Below, one piece after another: positions 25,694 through 35,458 of a stretch of 64,000 bases of DNA (position 1 is the stretch's first letter; every line of letters starts with the position of its first letter). The notes beneath the pieces are model-generated. The model did not search any database. It saw nothing but the letters and a program-made list of their open reading frames with translations, and was not told the origin of the DNA. Made by a program: the position numbers and the translations under genes. The stretch spans positions 1-64,000 of the forward strand of contig NZ_JAERTZ010000028.1 of NCBI RefSeq assembly GCF_016746085.1, in the 5' to 3' direction. Origin of the DNA: Zobellella iuensis. GTDB lineage: Bacteria > Pseudomonadota > Gammaproteobacteria > Enterobacterales > Aeromonadaceae.

Positions 25694-25795
25694 TGTCTGA
25701 TACTGCCGCCCCCGCGGCATGAGAGTGTGTCGGACGTGCAAGGATGCACATTCTGTAGTTTTTTAATACCGGTCGTTTCCCGACCGGTTTTTTTT
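25694..25795 (+). ncRNA. Putative GlrR/sigma54-dependent small RNA (GlmY-like position)
   Basis: About 102 bases between a sigma54 promoter and an intrinsic terminator, with no open frame of note. By eye it folds into a long first stem (GTCTGATAC at 25695-25703 with GTGTCGGAC at 25727-25735, then TGCCGC/GCGGCA at 25704-25719) with an asymmetric bulge TGAGAGT on the 3' side, a small hairpin GTGCA/TGCAC (25736-25749), an unpaired U-rich stretch (25750-25766) and a terminator with eight T residues. In E. coli the small RNA glmY sits in this position upstream of glrK and is driven by GlrR and sigma54. Sequence similarity to glmY is not evident to me, and it is shorter (about 100 versus 180 bases). 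Confidence 0.6.
25768..25795 (+). terminator. Terminator between the sigma54 promoter and glrK
   Basis: ACCGGTCG and CGACCGGT form a perfect stem around TTTCC, followed by eight T residues. There is no protein gene upstream on this strand. Confidence 0.92.
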
Positions 25796-25847
25796 ATCTG
25801 GCGCGGCGGCGCTTTTGTTATCCTGTATCCCTCTGTGGTCGACGAGT

Positions 25848-27281
25848 ATGTGGATGATGTCAAAAGCGGTCAGGGGCTTTGCCCCCCGTTCCCTGCTGAG
25901 GTTGGTGCTGATTGCCTTTACCCTGGTGCTGTTGCCGCTGATCCTGCTGGTGATCCAGAACAGCCGTAGCCTGGAGCAGGTGATACTGCTGGCTCAGGAC
26001 GGCATCGAGAGCGCGGTGGTGGATACCCGGCGCGCATCGGACATGAATGATCTGGCACTGGATATGGAACGGACCATTCGCCGCTATGCGGTACTGGAGA
26101 ACCCTGAACTGCGGCTGTCCTATCTGCGCCTGCTGGAGCGCTATCGGCAGGAGCTGGAGAACCTGCTGAAGGTGATAGAGGCGGGGCCGCTGGCCGACGA
26201 ACTGCAGCAACAGCTGATCTACCTGGTGGATCTGGCCCAGGCCAGTGGCGAGCAGATCCGCGAGCAGGTGGTGGTGTTCGATGCCTTCAACCAGGCGACA
26301 TTGGCGTTGGACAAGCTGACCCGGGAGCAGATCGACGTACGTATCCAGCAGGTCCGGGCACACGTGATTCAGGTGCGCCAGCAGCTGTGGGCGCTGAGTG
26401 CGGCCCTGGGAGGCGCCAGCCTGCTGCTGGTGTTGCTCTTCACCTACCTGATTATCCGCCCGGTGCGCCAGCTGGAAAGCCGTATCCTGAGCCTGGGGGC
26501 GGGCATCGAGCCGGACGAGCGGCCGATACGGGGGCCGGCCGAACTGGTGGAACTGGGGGAGCGGTTGCAGTGGCTGCACCAGCGGCTGCGGGAGCTGGAA
26601 GCACAGAAGCTGCAGTTCCTGCGCCATCTCTCCCATGAGCTGAAAACCCCCTTGGCCAGCCTGCGGGAAGGGGCCGATCTGCTCGCGGAAAAGGTCACCG
26701 GGCCGCTCACCCCCGAACAGGAAGAGATCTGCGAGCTGCTGGTGCACAACAGTTATCGCCTGCAGGGGTTGATCGAACAACTGCTCGATTACAACAGGGT
26801 GCAGCAGGTACAGGTATACCAGGAGGCCGTGGCCGTGCGGCCGCTGCTGGAGCAGAGCCTGGAGGCTCATCGGCTGACCATTGAAAGCAAGGCGCTGCGG
26901 GTCAACCTGGATCTGGATGAAGCCCCTCCACTGGCGGACGGCCACCGGCTCAAGCTGGTGTTGGATAATCTGATCTCCAATGCGGTAAATTACGGGGATG
27001 TCGGTGGCCTGATCCGGATTGAAGCCAAGGCGCTGACCCAGGGGTATTACCTGAGTGTCGCCAATAGCGGACAGCCCATACCCGAGCAGGACCGAGAGCG
27101 GATTTTCGAGCCCTTTGTGCAGGGCAGCCAGGAGCGCAAGGGGGTGTTGAAAGGGTCCGGCATTGGTTTGAGTATTGCGCGGGAGGCCGCCGTCAGCATG
27201 GGAGGGCGGTTGACGCTGAATGCATCGGTGGCCGATCTGGTCTGTTTTGAACTCTCTCTGCCCAAGAGTACGGATAGATAA
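25848..27281 (+). CDS. glrK: Sensor histidine kinase GlrK (QseE)
   Basis: About 477 residues. It has TM1 near residues 12-30, a periplasmic helical sensor, TM2 (LGGASLLLVLLFTYLII), HAMP, then FLRHLSHELKTPLASLREG with the phosphoacceptor histidine near residue 260, N in DNLISNAVNYG and KGSGIGLSIARE. It matches E. coli GlrK closely (GPLTPEQ, LIEQLLDYNR, FEPFVQGSQERKG). It phosphorylates GlrR. Starts at 25848, 25854 and 25857 are all in frame and none has a strong ribosome site. Confidence 0.94.
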   Translation: MWMMSKAVRGFAPRSLLRLVLIAFTLVLLPLILLVIQNSRSLEQVILLAQDGIESAVVDTRRASDMNDLALDMERTIRRYAVLENPELRLSYLRLLERYRQELENLLKVIEAGPLADELQQQLIYLVDLAQASGEQIREQVVVFDAFNQATLALDKLTREQIDVRIQQVRAHVIQVRQQLWALSAALGGASLLLVLLFTYLIIRPVRQLESRILSLGAGIEPDERPIRGPAELVELGERLQWLHQRLRELEAQKLQFLRHLSHELKTPLASLREGADLLAEKVTGPLTPEQEEICELLVHNSYRLQGLIEQLLDYNRVQQVQVYQEAVAVRPLLEQSLEAHRLTIESKALRVNLDLDEAPPLADGHRLKLVLDNLISNAVNYGDVGGLIRIEAKALTQGYYLSVANSGQPIPEQDRERIFEPFVQGSQERKGVLKGSGIGLSIAREAAVSMGGRLTLNASVADLVCFELSLPKSTDR

Positions 27282-27292
27282 AGGAATCATAA

Positions 27293-27790
27293 ATGACTAG
27301 AGTATGGCTGTGTGGTGCCTTGGTGCTGAGCCTGGCCGGGTGTTCGTTGCCCTATTCGCTGCCGCATCAGCGGCAACCCGAGCCGGTCTGGAGCCCGGCC
27401 GCCAGCGATGACGAACTGCATGACTGGCTGCAACTGGCCGCTAGCGTCATGCAGAGTAGCGATGCCGAGCGGCAGCGGCAGATCCAGGCGCTGCATCGGG
27501 CCACGGGCGAAGATGAACTCAGGCTGGCACTGTGGCTCAGTCATCCGCGGGCGAACGCCGGCCAGCGCCAGCAGGCGCAACAGCTGCTCCGGCAACGGCT
27601 GCCGGGGGTCAATACCCGGTTGCAGCAGTTTTTCTCGGTCTATCAGGGTTATAACCAGGAACTGCTGAGCCTGAATCGGCAGCTGGGTGAACGGCAGCAG
27701 CAGGTCAACAGCCTGACACAGAAGCTCAACGAACTGGCCACCATCGATGAGCAGATTAATGAACGCAGATACCAAGAGTCGGCGCAATGA
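27293..27790 (+). CDS. qseG: Outer-membrane lipoprotein QseG
   Basis: A 165-residue lipoprotein with signal peptide and lipobox LAGC (Cys 17), followed by a helical, Gln-rich domain with a probable coiled coil at the C terminus (LLSLNRQLGERQQQVNSLTQKLNEL). It lies between glrK and glrR, as in E. coli, where QseG interacts with GlrK to raise its activity. It starts 11 bases after glrK behind AAAGGAATC and overlaps glrR by four bases (ATGA). Confidence 0.85.
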   Translation: MTRVWLCGALVLSLAGCSLPYSLPHQRQPEPVWSPAASDDELHDWLQLAASVMQSSDAERQRQIQALHRATGEDELRLALWLSHPRANAGQRQQAQQLLRQRLPGVNTRLQQFFSVYQGYNQELLSLNRQLGERQQQVNSLTQKLNELATIDEQINERRYQESAQ

Positions 27791-29127
27791 AGCGTAAAGC
27801 CAAGATACTGCTGGTTGACGATGATGCCAGCCTGCTGAAACTGCTGGGGCTGCGGCTCAAGAGCGAAGGCTTCGTGGTCAATACCGCCACTTCCGGTGCC
27901 GAAGCGCTGGAAGTGCTGGAGCGGGACAGGCCCGATCTGGTATTGAGTGACCTCAAGATGGATGGCATGGATGGCCTGGCGCTGTTCGATCGCATCCAGC
28001 GTAGCCATGTGGGGCTTCCGGTGGTGATCATGACCGCCCATGGCTCCATCACCGATGCGGTCACCGCCACCCGTTCCGGGGTGTTCGGTTTCCTGACCAA
28101 GCCCATCGACAAGGAAGCCCTGCGCAAGACCATCAACGAGGCGTTGTCGGTGTCGTTGCCGGCCGATGACGACGAATGGCAGCACAGCATCCTGACCCGC
28201 AGCCCGGTGATGGCGTCGGTGCTGGAGCAGGCCCGGCGCATAGCGCCGCTGGATATCAGTGTGCTGATCACCGGCCCTTCCGGCGCCGGCAAGGAACTGA
28301 TGGCCAAGGCGCTGCACGATGCCAGCCCGCGCCGGGACTATCCCTTTATCGCCCTCAACTGCGGGGCCCTGCCCGAGCAGTTGCTGGAGTCGGAACTGTT
28401 CGGCCACGTCAAGGGTGCCTTTACCGGCGCCATTTCCGATCATCCCGGCATCTTCCTGGCCGCCCAGGGCGGCACCCTGTTCCTGGATGAAGTCGGAGAC
28501 ATGCCGCCTTCGTTGCAGGTCAAGCTGTTGCGGGCCCTGGAGCAGCAGGAGGTCAGGCCGCTCGGCAGCACCCGCAATCTCAAGACCGACGTGCGCATTC
28601 TTTCCGCCACCAACCGGGATCTGGTTACCGCCATGGAGCAGGGGCAGTTCCGGGAAGATTTGTTCTACCGTCTGAATGTGGTGAACCTGCGGATGCCGTC
28701 CCTGCAGGAGCGACCGGAAGACATCCCCCTGCTGGCCCGGCACTGTCTGGAACAGATTAAACAGCGCCATGCCACCCAGGTGACCGGTTTTTCGCCCGAT
28801 GCGCTGGCGATGCTGGCGGCGGCGAGCTGGCCAGGCAATGTCCGGCAACTGCTCAATGTCGTGGAGCATGCGGTGGCACTGGCATCGGCTCCGGTCATCG
28901 GGTCCCAGGCGATCGAGAATATTCTGGCGGGCAACAGCGATCATTTTCCCACCTTTAATGAAGCCCGGGCGGAATTCGAACGGGTGTACCTCAACAAGGT
29001 GCTGCGCATGACCGACGGCAATGTGACCCAGGCGGCGGCGCTGGCCGGGCGCAACCGCACCGACTTCTACAAGCTGCTCAATCGCCACGGCATCGAGGCC
29101 GGGGCCTATAAAGACAAGAGTGACTGA
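27787..29127 (+). CDS. glrR: Sigma54-dependent response regulator GlrR (QseF)
   Basis: A 446-residue regulator of the NtrC type. The receiver has DDD at 11-13 and phosphoacceptor D55. The AAA+ domain has Walker A GPSGAGKE, the sigma54-contact loop GAFTGA and Walker [14 protein letters not shown]. The C-terminal Fis-type HTH is [25 protein letters not shown]. The presence of GAFTGA supports a true sigma54 activator. Its binding pattern TGTC-N10-GACA occurs upstream of this same operon at 25586, next to a sigma54 promoter. Confidence 0.95.
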   Translation: MKRKAKILLVDDDASLLKLLGLRLKSEGFVVNTATSGAEALEVLERDRPDLVLSDLKMDGMDGLALFDRIQRSHVGLPVVIMTAHGSITDAVTATRSGVFGFLTKPIDKEALRKTINEALSVSLPADDDEWQHSILTRSPVMASVLEQARRIAPLDISVLITGPSGAGKELMAKALHDASPRRDYPFIALNCGALPEQLLESELFGHVKGAFTGAISDHPGIFLAAQGGTLFLDEVGDMPPSLQVKLLRALEQQEVRPLGSTRNLKTDVRILSATNRDLVTAMEQGQFREDLFYRLNVVNLRMPSLQERPEDIPLLARHCLEQIKQRHATQVTGFSPDALAMLAAASWPGNVRQLLNVVEHAVALASAPVIGSQAIENILAGNSDHFPTFNEARAEFERVYLNKVLRMTDGNVTQAAALAGRNRTDFYKLLNRHGIEAGAYKDKSD

Positions 29128-29189
29128 CGAAAGTTTTCCGCACTTGTGGCGCTCCTTGTAGACAACCCTATGGTCATGACGGAGCCCGA

Positions 29190-30203
29190 ATGCGGATTAA
29201 CATCAAGCAAAAATCAGCGCTGAGCGAAAACCGGGTCACCCCGGAGGCGGTCTACAAGCGGCGTCGGCAGATCCTGCAGGGGCTGGGACTGGGGTTGGGC
29301 GCGGCGGCGTTGAGCGGCCCCGCCAGCGCCAGCCTGCTCGGCAACCTGCTGGGCGGCAAGCAAGACGCGGGGAGGCAGGCCGAGCCCCTGGCGTTCGAGC
29401 GGCCCGCCGCCCACAGGCCGGATTTGCCGCTCACCGCCGAGCAAGTCGCCACCAGTTACAACAACTTCTATGAATTCGGTACCGACAAGTCGGATCCGGC
29501 GCGCCATGCCCGGGACTTCAAGACCCGGCCCTGGACCCTGTCCATCGGGGGAGAAGTGGCCAGGCCCCAGACCCTGGATGTCTGGGCCTGGATGGAAAAA
29601 CAGCGACTGGAAGAGCGGATTTACCGGCATCGCTGCGTGGAGGCCTGGTCCATGGTCATTCCCTGGCTGGGGGTGCCCCTGGCCGGGATCATCCAGGCCG
29701 CCGAACCCACCTCCAAGGCCAGATACGTGGCTTTCGAGACCCTCTACGATCCCGAGCAGATGCGTGGCCAGGCTTCCCGCTTCCTGGGGGGCGGCATCGA
29801 TTATCCTTACGTGGAAGGATTGCGCCTGGACGAGGCCATGCATCCCCTGACCCTGCTGACGGTGGGCATGTACGGCAAGACGCTGCCGCCCCAGAACGGT
29901 GCCCCGGTGCGGCTGGTGGTACCCTGGAAATACGGCTTCAAGGGCATCAAGTCCATCGTCCGCATCACCCTGACCGAACAGGAGCCCCCCACCACCTGGA
30001 ACCGGCTGGCGGCCCATGAATACGGCTTTTACGCCAACGTCAACCCGAGCGTGGATCACCCGCGCTGGAGCCAGGCCAGTGAACGCGTCATCGGAGAAGG
30101 GGGGCTGTTCGGCAGCCAGCGCCAGCCGACCCTGATGTTCAACGGCTACGAAGAGGAGGTGGCCTCGCTCTATCGGGGCATGGATCTGAGGGCCTTCTAC
30201 TGA
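29190..30203 (+). CDS. msrP: Methionine-sulfoxide reductase catalytic subunit MsrP
   Basis: A 337-residue periplasmic molybdopterin enzyme repairing oxidised methionine in envelope proteins (known for YedY/MsrP). A twin-arginine signal is visible ([19 protein letters not shown]). The molybdenum-ligating cysteine is C149 in [17 protein letters not shown], and C-terminal [17 protein letters not shown] is family-typical. The gene overlaps msrQ by one base (TGATGA), so the pair is translated together. Confidence 0.95.
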   Translation: MRINIKQKSALSENRVTPEAVYKRRRQILQGLGLGLGAAALSGPASASLLGNLLGGKQDAGRQAEPLAFERPAAHRPDLPLTAEQVATSYNNFYEFGTDKSDPARHARDFKTRPWTLSIGGEVARPQTLDVWAWMEKQRLEERIYRHRCVEAWSMVIPWLGVPLAGIIQAAEPTSKARYVAFETLYDPEQMRGQASRFLGGGIDYPYVEGLRLDEAMHPLTLLTVGMYGKTLPPQNGAPVRLVVPWKYGFKGIKSIVRITLTEQEPPTTWNRLAAHEYGFYANVNPSVDHPRWSQASERVIGEGGLFGSQRQPTLMFNGYEEEVASLYRGMDLRAFY

Positions 30204-30823
30204 TGAGGCTGACGGCCAGGGGTCTGTTCCGGGTGAAGGCGGCGCTGCACGGGGCCGCCTTCCTGCCCTTGTTGTGGCTGCTGTGGGCGCTGCCCGCCGG
30301 CCGCTTCAGCGCCGACCCGGTGCCCGAACTGCTGCAGTACCTGGGCGACTGGGCCCTGCGCCTGCTGTTGCTGACCCTGTGCGTCTCGCCCCTGGCCAAG
30401 GGGCTGAAGGCGGCTTGGCTGATCCGGGTGCGGCGGCCGCTGGGGCTCTGGTGCTTCGCCTATGCCAGCCTGCACCTGCTGGTGTGGCTGGTGCTGGATC
30501 TGCAACTGGCCTGGGGGCAAATCGGCGCCGAGATCCTGGATCGCGGCTTTATCACCCTGGGCGCGGTGGCCTGGCTTATCCTGCTGCTGCTGGCGATCAC
30601 CTCCACCCAGGGCTGGCAGCGGCGACTGGGGCGGCACTGGCAGCAGTTGCACAACGGCGTCTATCTGGTGGCCTTGCTGGTGCCGGTGCATTTCTGGTGG
30701 GCGGTCAAGTCCGGCTGGATGGAGCCGGCCCTCTACCTCGGGCTCAGCCTGGCGCTGCTGTGGTGGCGGCGGGACAAGCTGGGCCGCTGGTGGCAACGGG
30801 CTTACCAGGGCCGGCGGCTTTAG
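30203..30823 (+). CDS. msrQ: MsrQ heme-binding membrane subunit
   Basis: A 206-residue b-type cytochrome of the ferric reductase-like family with about six transmembrane helices, donating electrons to MsrP from the quinone pool or flavin reductase. The conserved histidines appear in FAYASLHLLVWLVLD and LHNGVYLVALLVPVHFWW. It is coupled to msrP by the overlapping stop/start. Confidence 0.93.
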   Translation: MRLTARGLFRVKAALHGAAFLPLLWLLWALPAGRFSADPVPELLQYLGDWALRLLLLTLCVSPLAKGLKAAWLIRVRRPLGLWCFAYASLHLLVWLVLDLQLAWGQIGAEILDRGFITLGAVAWLILLLLAITSTQGWQRRLGRHWQQLHNGVYLVALLVPVHFWWAVKSGWMEPALYLGLSLALLWWRRDKLGRWWQRAYQGRRL

Positions 30824-30864
30824 GCTACACTGGCGGCTGTTTCTATCCAGCACCGGAGTATCGA

Positions 30865-31326
30865 ATGGACGACCAGTTGTGGGCATTGTGTTTTCTCGAC
30901 GAGGGCGTGGCCCTGTCGGTGATCAGCCGCAAGGAGACCCGTTGCCAGTGGCTGTCCGGTGAGGAGCAGGCCCGTCACTATGTGCTGCACGACTATCTGC
31001 AGCATGTGGCCGAATTGGGGGAGCTGGATGACGCCCAGACCGCGGTGGCCCGGGAGCGTTTCGAACTGCTGATGGAACAGTACCCGGATCCCGAAACCCT
31101 GGTGGAATATCTCAACGATCTCACCGCGGGCCTGACCCGTATCGTCTGGTTCGGCCCGCTGTACGCCCTGGCCGAGGACTACGGCGACTTCGCCCTGGCC
31201 CTGCGCGCCCATTACTGGGACGAGTACGGCGAGGGCGAGGAGGATCCGGCCACGCCGGTACCGGAGGACGACTGGTCCTACCTGGTCGAGGCCATGGACG
31301 ACTTCCTGCTGCAGGGCGACTATTGA
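30865..31326 (+). CDS. Conserved-looking acidic protein of unknown function
   Basis: A 153-residue soluble protein, strongly acidic (long runs of D and E, e.g. YGEGEEDPATPVPEDDW), with tryptophans near both ends and no signal peptide or membrane segment. I do not recognise it. It starts after CGGAG, 41 bases beyond msrQ, and precedes topB by 55 bases, so it could be transcribed with either. Codon use is like that of its neighbours. The reading frame extends far upstream to 30274, but that part is a shadow of msrQ. Confidence 0.6.
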   Translation: MDDQLWALCFLDEGVALSVISRKETRCQWLSGEEQARHYVLHDYLQHVAELGELDDAQTAVARERFELLMEQYPDPETLVEYLNDLTAGLTRIVWFGPLYALAEDYGDFALALRAHYWDEYGEGEEDPATPVPEDDWSYLVEAMDDFLLQGDY

Positions 31327-31381
31327 TGCCGGTCCCTTTCTGCTGTTAACCTGTGTTTCCATACAGTAACCTGGCTCCGCC

Positions 31382-33328
31382 ATGATCCTCTATATCGCCG
31401 AAAAGCCCAGCCTGGGCCGGGCCCTGGCCGAGGTGCTGCCCAAACCGCACCACAAAGGGGACGGCTTTATCCGCCTGGGCAACGGCGACGTGGTGAGCTG
31501 GTGCATCGGCCATCTGCTGGAGCAGGCCCAGCCCGACGCCTATGATCCCGCTTTCAAGCAGTGGCGGTTGGAGCATTTGCCCATCATCCCGCGGGAATGG
31601 AAGCTTGAGGTCAAGGCCAAGACCCGCGGCCAGCTGGCGGTGCTGAAAAAGCTGCTGAAGCAGGCGGACGGCATCGTCCATGTGGGGGATCCGGACCGGG
31701 AAGGGCAACTGCTGGTGGACGAGGTGATCCGTTACTGCGGGGTGCCCGCGGCCAGGCGGGAGGCGGTACAGCGCTGTCTGATCAGCGATCTCAATCCCAA
31801 CGCGGTGAAAAAGGCCCTGGCTGCGCTTCGCCCCAACCGGGAGTTCGTGCCCCTGTCGGTATCGGCCCTGGCCCGCGCCCGGGCCGACTGGCTCTACGGC
31901 ATCAACATGAGCCGGCTCTGCACCATCCAGGGGCGGAGCCAGGGCTATCAGGGAGTGCTGTCGGTGGGCCGGGTACAGACCCCGGTACTGGGGCTGGTGG
32001 TGCGCCGGGACCGGGAGATAGACGCCTTCGAGCCCAGATCCTACTACGAGGTGCTGGCCCTGCTGCAGACCGACAGCGGCGCGCGCTTCAAGGCCAAGTG
32101 GCAACCGAGCGAGGCCTGCCAGCCCTGGCAGGACGAAGAGGGCAGGGTGCTGTCCCGGGCCCTGGCGGAAAACGTGATCCGGCGCATCGCCGGCCAGCCG
32201 GGGCGGGTGCTCCGGGCCGAGCGGCAGCGCCAGCGGCAGGCGCCGCCGTTGCCCTACAACCTCTCGGCCCTGCAGATCGACGCCGCCCGCCGCTTTGGGC
32301 TCAGCGCCAAGCAGGTGCTCGATGTCTGCCAGGCCCTGTACGAACGGCACAAGCTTATCACCTATCCCCGCTCCGACTGCCGCTACCTGCCGGAGGAGCA
32401 CTTCTCCCAGGCCGGCGCCGTAACCGGGGCCCTGACCCGGATCTGCCCCGAACTGGCCCCGGCCCTGGCGGCGGCGGATCTGTCCCGGCGCGGCAAGGCC
32501 TGGGACGACAAGCGGGTAGAGGCCCACCACGCCATCATTCCCACCGCCCGGGCCATGGATGGGGAGCGGCTGTCCGCGACCGAACGCCACATCTATTATC
32601 TGGTCGCCCGTCAGTACCTGGCCCAGTTCTATCCGCACTGGGAATACGACGACCGGCGGCTGGAGATCGACATCGCCGGCGGTCGCTTCCTGGCCCGCGC
32701 CCGCCAGCAGGTGCAACCGGGTTGGAAGACACTCTTCGCCCAGCCGGACCAGCGCGAGCCGGAGGAGGATCCCGAACTGCAGCCTGCCCTGCCCGAACTG
32801 CGGCAGGGCGATGAGCTGCTGTGCCTGGAGGGCGAACTGCTCGACAAGCTGACCCAGCCGCCCCGTTACTTCACCGACGCCACCCTGCTGTCGGCCATGA
32901 CCCACATCGCCCGCTACGTCACCGACCCCGGGCTCAAGAAGATACTGCGCGACACCGACGGTCTGGGCACCGAGGCGACCCGGGCCGGCATTATCGAGCT
33001 GCTGTTCACCCGTGACTTCCTGCGCCGGGAAGGCAGGCAGATCCGCGCCACCGAGGCGGGCCGGCAGTTGATCGCCAGCCTGCCCGCGGTGGCCACCACC
33101 CCGGACATGACCGCCCGCTGGGAGGCGGCGCTGGATGCCATCAGCCGCAAAGAAGGCAGCTACCAGGCCTTCATGACCGAATTGGAGCAGTTGCTGCCCT
33201 CCTTGATGCAGCAGCTTGATCCGGCCTCATTGCGCGCTCTGCCCACCGGACCCCGGGGAGGGCGCAAGCCCAAGGGGCGCAGCAGGGGAGGCCGGGGGCA
33301 GAGGGCCAGTAAGAGGCTTCCGGCCTGA
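31382..33328 (+). CDS. topB: DNA topoisomerase III
   Basis: A 648-residue type IA topoisomerase. The N-terminal Toprim domain ([29 protein letters not shown] with the acidic triad) is followed by the active-site tyrosine Y328 in [12 protein letters not shown], at the same residue number as in E. coli TopB. The C-terminal tail is basic ([20 protein letters not shown]). It decatenates replication intermediates. No terminator is obvious after it. Confidence 0.96.
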   Translation: MILYIAEKPSLGRALAEVLPKPHHKGDGFIRLGNGDVVSWCIGHLLEQAQPDAYDPAFKQWRLEHLPIIPREWKLEVKAKTRGQLAVLKKLLKQADGIVHVGDPDREGQLLVDEVIRYCGVPAARREAVQRCLISDLNPNAVKKALAALRPNREFVPLSVSALARARADWLYGINMSRLCTIQGRSQGYQGVLSVGRVQTPVLGLVVRRDREIDAFEPRSYYEVLALLQTDSGARFKAKWQPSEACQPWQDEEGRVLSRALAENVIRRIAGQPGRVLRAERQRQRQAPPLPYNLSALQIDAARRFGLSAKQVLDVCQALYERHKLITYPRSDCRYLPEEHFSQAGAVTGALTRICPELAPALAAADLSRRGKAWDDKRVEAHHAIIPTARAMDGERLSATERHIYYLVARQYLAQFYPHWEYDDRRLEIDIAGGRFLARARQQVQPGWKTLFAQPDQREPEEDPELQPALPELRQGDELLCLEGELLDKLTQPPRYFTDATLLSAMTHIARYVTDPGLKKILRDTDGLGTEATRAGIIELLFTRDFLRREGRQIRATEAGRQLIASLPAVATTPDMTARWEAALDAISRKEGSYQAFMTELEQLLPSLMQQLDPASLRALPTGPRGGRKPKGRSRGGRGQRASKRLPA

Positions 33329-33410
33329 GCCCCGGCATCCGTTCCCGCTTCTGCTGCTATGCTTAGGCTTTGAGCCGCACCGATAGTCCCTCTCGGTACA
33401 CAGGTGGAGC

Positions 33411-34583
33411 ATGGATAAGAAACGACTGTTGCACCTCTTCTTCGCCATCCTGCTTGGGGGCTGCAGCCTGACGGAGGAGACCCAGCTGCAGCAGGCGCAC
33501 AGCTCCGAGCGGCAGGGGGGGGACGCCCAGGCGTTTCAGCGTTACCTCCGGGCGGCACAGATCAATGCCTCTCCCAGCGCCCAGTTTGCCCTCGCCGATA
33601 TGTATCTCGAGGGCAGGGGGACCGCTCGGGATATGGAGCGGGCGATCACCTGGTACAGCCGGGCGGCCAATGCCTCGGATCCGGTATGGAGCCCCCAGGC
33701 CCACCTCCGGCTGGGGGCCATCTATCAAGGCGAGCATGGAGAGCGCTACCAGCACCTACAAAAAGCCCAGGAGCACTACAGGGCTTGCGCCGAGCAGGGC
33801 GTGGCGGAATGCTCCCGCGAACTGGAGCGCCTGGCGCAGTTCCCTGCTCTGGCCATCATTGCCGCTCAGGCCGGCAGCCCGAGCGAAGGACATCGTATTG
33901 CGACCGGAATCACCGAACGCGGAGCCATAACGCCGCCGGGGCCGGTCGTCGCAGCATCCCCCTCTGCCGGTACCTCGGCGGAGGTCTTGTCGCAGCAGGC
34001 GATAGCGCTTTACGCACGGCATGAACCCAGCGTCTACAAGATAACGGTTTATGAACAGCTTGCCGGAGATCTGAAGCCCCTTAGCCTGGGGTCGGCGATT
34101 GCCATCGACAGCTTCCGGGCCATTACCAACTACCACCTGGTGGCTGCCGGCGGTATCCCCGTCAGCATCAATAGCGAGGGGGAATTTATCCGGGAAAGTG
34201 ACGTGCTGATATGGCGGGTAGCCAGAACGGATCCCCGGCGGGATCTCGCCTTGCTGGAGTTGGTTGACCCCCACCAGGAGCTTAACTTTACCAATACCAT
34301 GAAACCATACGACAGTGTGCAGGTCGGGGAGAGGGTCTTTGCCATAGGTGCGCCGGCGGGATTTGACAAAACCTTGACCGAAGGCATCGTCTCGGCCCTG
34401 AGAAGAGAGCGGGGGGTGCGGCTGATCCAGACCACGGCACCGGTGACCTATGGCTCGTCAGGTGGCGCGCTCTTCGACGCCCAAGGCAGGTTGATCGGCA
34501 TCACCACCAAGGGCGTGCAGGCGGGAGGCCACTTCAACTTCGCCATCGCGGCGGACGAGGTGCAGGCCTTTCTCGCGGAGTAG
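33411..34583 (+). CDS. Lipoprotein with Sel1 repeats and a trypsin-like protease domain
   Basis: A 390-residue protein with three parts. The signal peptide has lipobox LLGGC (Cys about 18). Residues about 38-140 hold Sel1/TPR-like repeats (AQFALADMYLEGRGTARDMERAITWYSRAA, AHLRLGAIYQG). The C-terminal half is a chymotrypsin-fold protease with H242 (NYHLVA), D278 (RRDLALLEL) and S350 (GSSGGAL). It is expected to be a membrane-anchored periplasmic protease. No PDZ domain follows, unlike DegP/DegS. The fusion is uncommon to my knowledge. No partner gene is apparent. Confidence 0.82.
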   Translation: MDKKRLLHLFFAILLGGCSLTEETQLQQAHSSERQGGDAQAFQRYLRAAQINASPSAQFALADMYLEGRGTARDMERAITWYSRAANASDPVWSPQAHLRLGAIYQGEHGERYQHLQKAQEHYRACAEQGVAECSRELERLAQFPALAIIAAQAGSPSEGHRIATGITERGAITPPGPVVAASPSAGTSAEVLSQQAIALYARHEPSVYKITVYEQLAGDLKPLSLGSAIAIDSFRAITNYHLVAAGGIPVSINSEGEFIRESDVLIWRVARTDPRRDLALLELVDPHQELNFTNTMKPYDSVQVGERVFAIGAPAGFDKTLTEGIVSALRRERGVRLIQTTAPVTYGSSGGALFDAQGRLIGITTKGVQAGGHFNFAIAADEVQAFLAE

Positions 34584-34589
34584 AAAGGC

Positions 34590-35456
34590 CTAAAACCGAA
34601 GCTGGCCGTCCCAGTCCCGGTGGTTGAACACCTGACCCCGGGCGCGCACCCGTTCCAGGGCGTCGAGATCCAGCCGGGCCAGCACCCAGCCGGGCTGGTC
34701 GGCCCGGCCCATGGCCAGCACGCCGTCGGCGGGGTAGCCGTAATCCACCGGGGTGTAGACGGCGGCCCGGCCGGTGTTGACGTCGACCGCCTCCGACCAG
34801 GGTGCCAGCCCTATGGTGGGGGACTGGGCCACGAAACACTGGTTTTCCAGGGCCCGGGCCTGGCTGCCGATCCTGACCCGGTTGAAGCCGGCTTCGGTAT
34901 CGGTGCAGCTGGGCACCAGGATCAGCCGGGCGCCGGCCTCCACCTGCCGGCGCACGATGAGCGGGAATTCGCTGTCGTAGCAGACGGCGACCCCCACCTT
35001 GCCGAAGGCGGTGTCCAGTACCTTGATGGTTTCGCCCGGATCTATGTTCCACTGCTCCCGTTCGAAGCGGGTCATCTGCAGCTTGTCCTGCCAGTCGTGG
35101 CTGCCGTCCGGGCGGAACAGATGGGCGCGGTTGACATAGCGGCCGTCTGCTCGCCGCACCGGAAAGGTGCCGGCCAGGATGTGCAGGCCATGGCGCCGGG
35201 CCCGGCGGGAAAAATAGCCGAGAAAGTCGGGCAGCAGGGTCTGCATGGCCTCCAACTGGCGCTGCAGGGAACGGTAGACGCCTTCCTCGAACAGGGAGGC
35301 CAGCTCCATGGCGAAGTATTCCGGCAGCAGCAGGAAGTTGGCGCCCTGGTCGAGGGCGTCTTCCAGCAGCCGATCCAGTTTTTGTTCGAAACGCGCCCAA
35401 CTGCCGAGGAAGTCGATGGGATACTGGGCGCAGGCCAGGGTGAGGGCGGGGGTCAT
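34590..35456 (-). CDS. Carbon-nitrogen hydrolase (nitrilase superfamily)
   Basis: A 288-residue amidase-fold protein with the catalytic triad visible: E46 in LLLPEYF, K125 in WQDKLQMTRFE and C159 in VGVAVCYDSEFP. The substrate is unknown. It is third in a tight minus-strand operon after an acetyltransferase (2-base gap) and a SnoaL-like protein. Fused or adjacent N-acetyltransferase plus nitrilase pairs are common in bacteria, consistent with a joint role in amide metabolism. Confidence 0.88.
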   Translation of the reverse strand: MTPALTLACAQYPIDFLGSWARFEQKLDRLLEDALDQGANFLLLPEYFAMELASLFEEGVYRSLQRQLEAMQTLLPDFLGYFSRRARRHGLHILAGTFPVRRADGRYVNRAHLFRPDGSHDWQDKLQMTRFEREQWNIDPGETIKVLDTAFGKVGVAVCYDSEFPLIVRRQVEAGARLILVPSCTDTEAGFNRVRIGSQARALENQCFVAQSPTIGLAPWSEAVDVNTGRAAVYTPVDYGYPADGVLAMGRADQPGWVLARLDLDALERVRARGQVFNHRDWDGQLRF

Positions 35457-35458
35457 GA

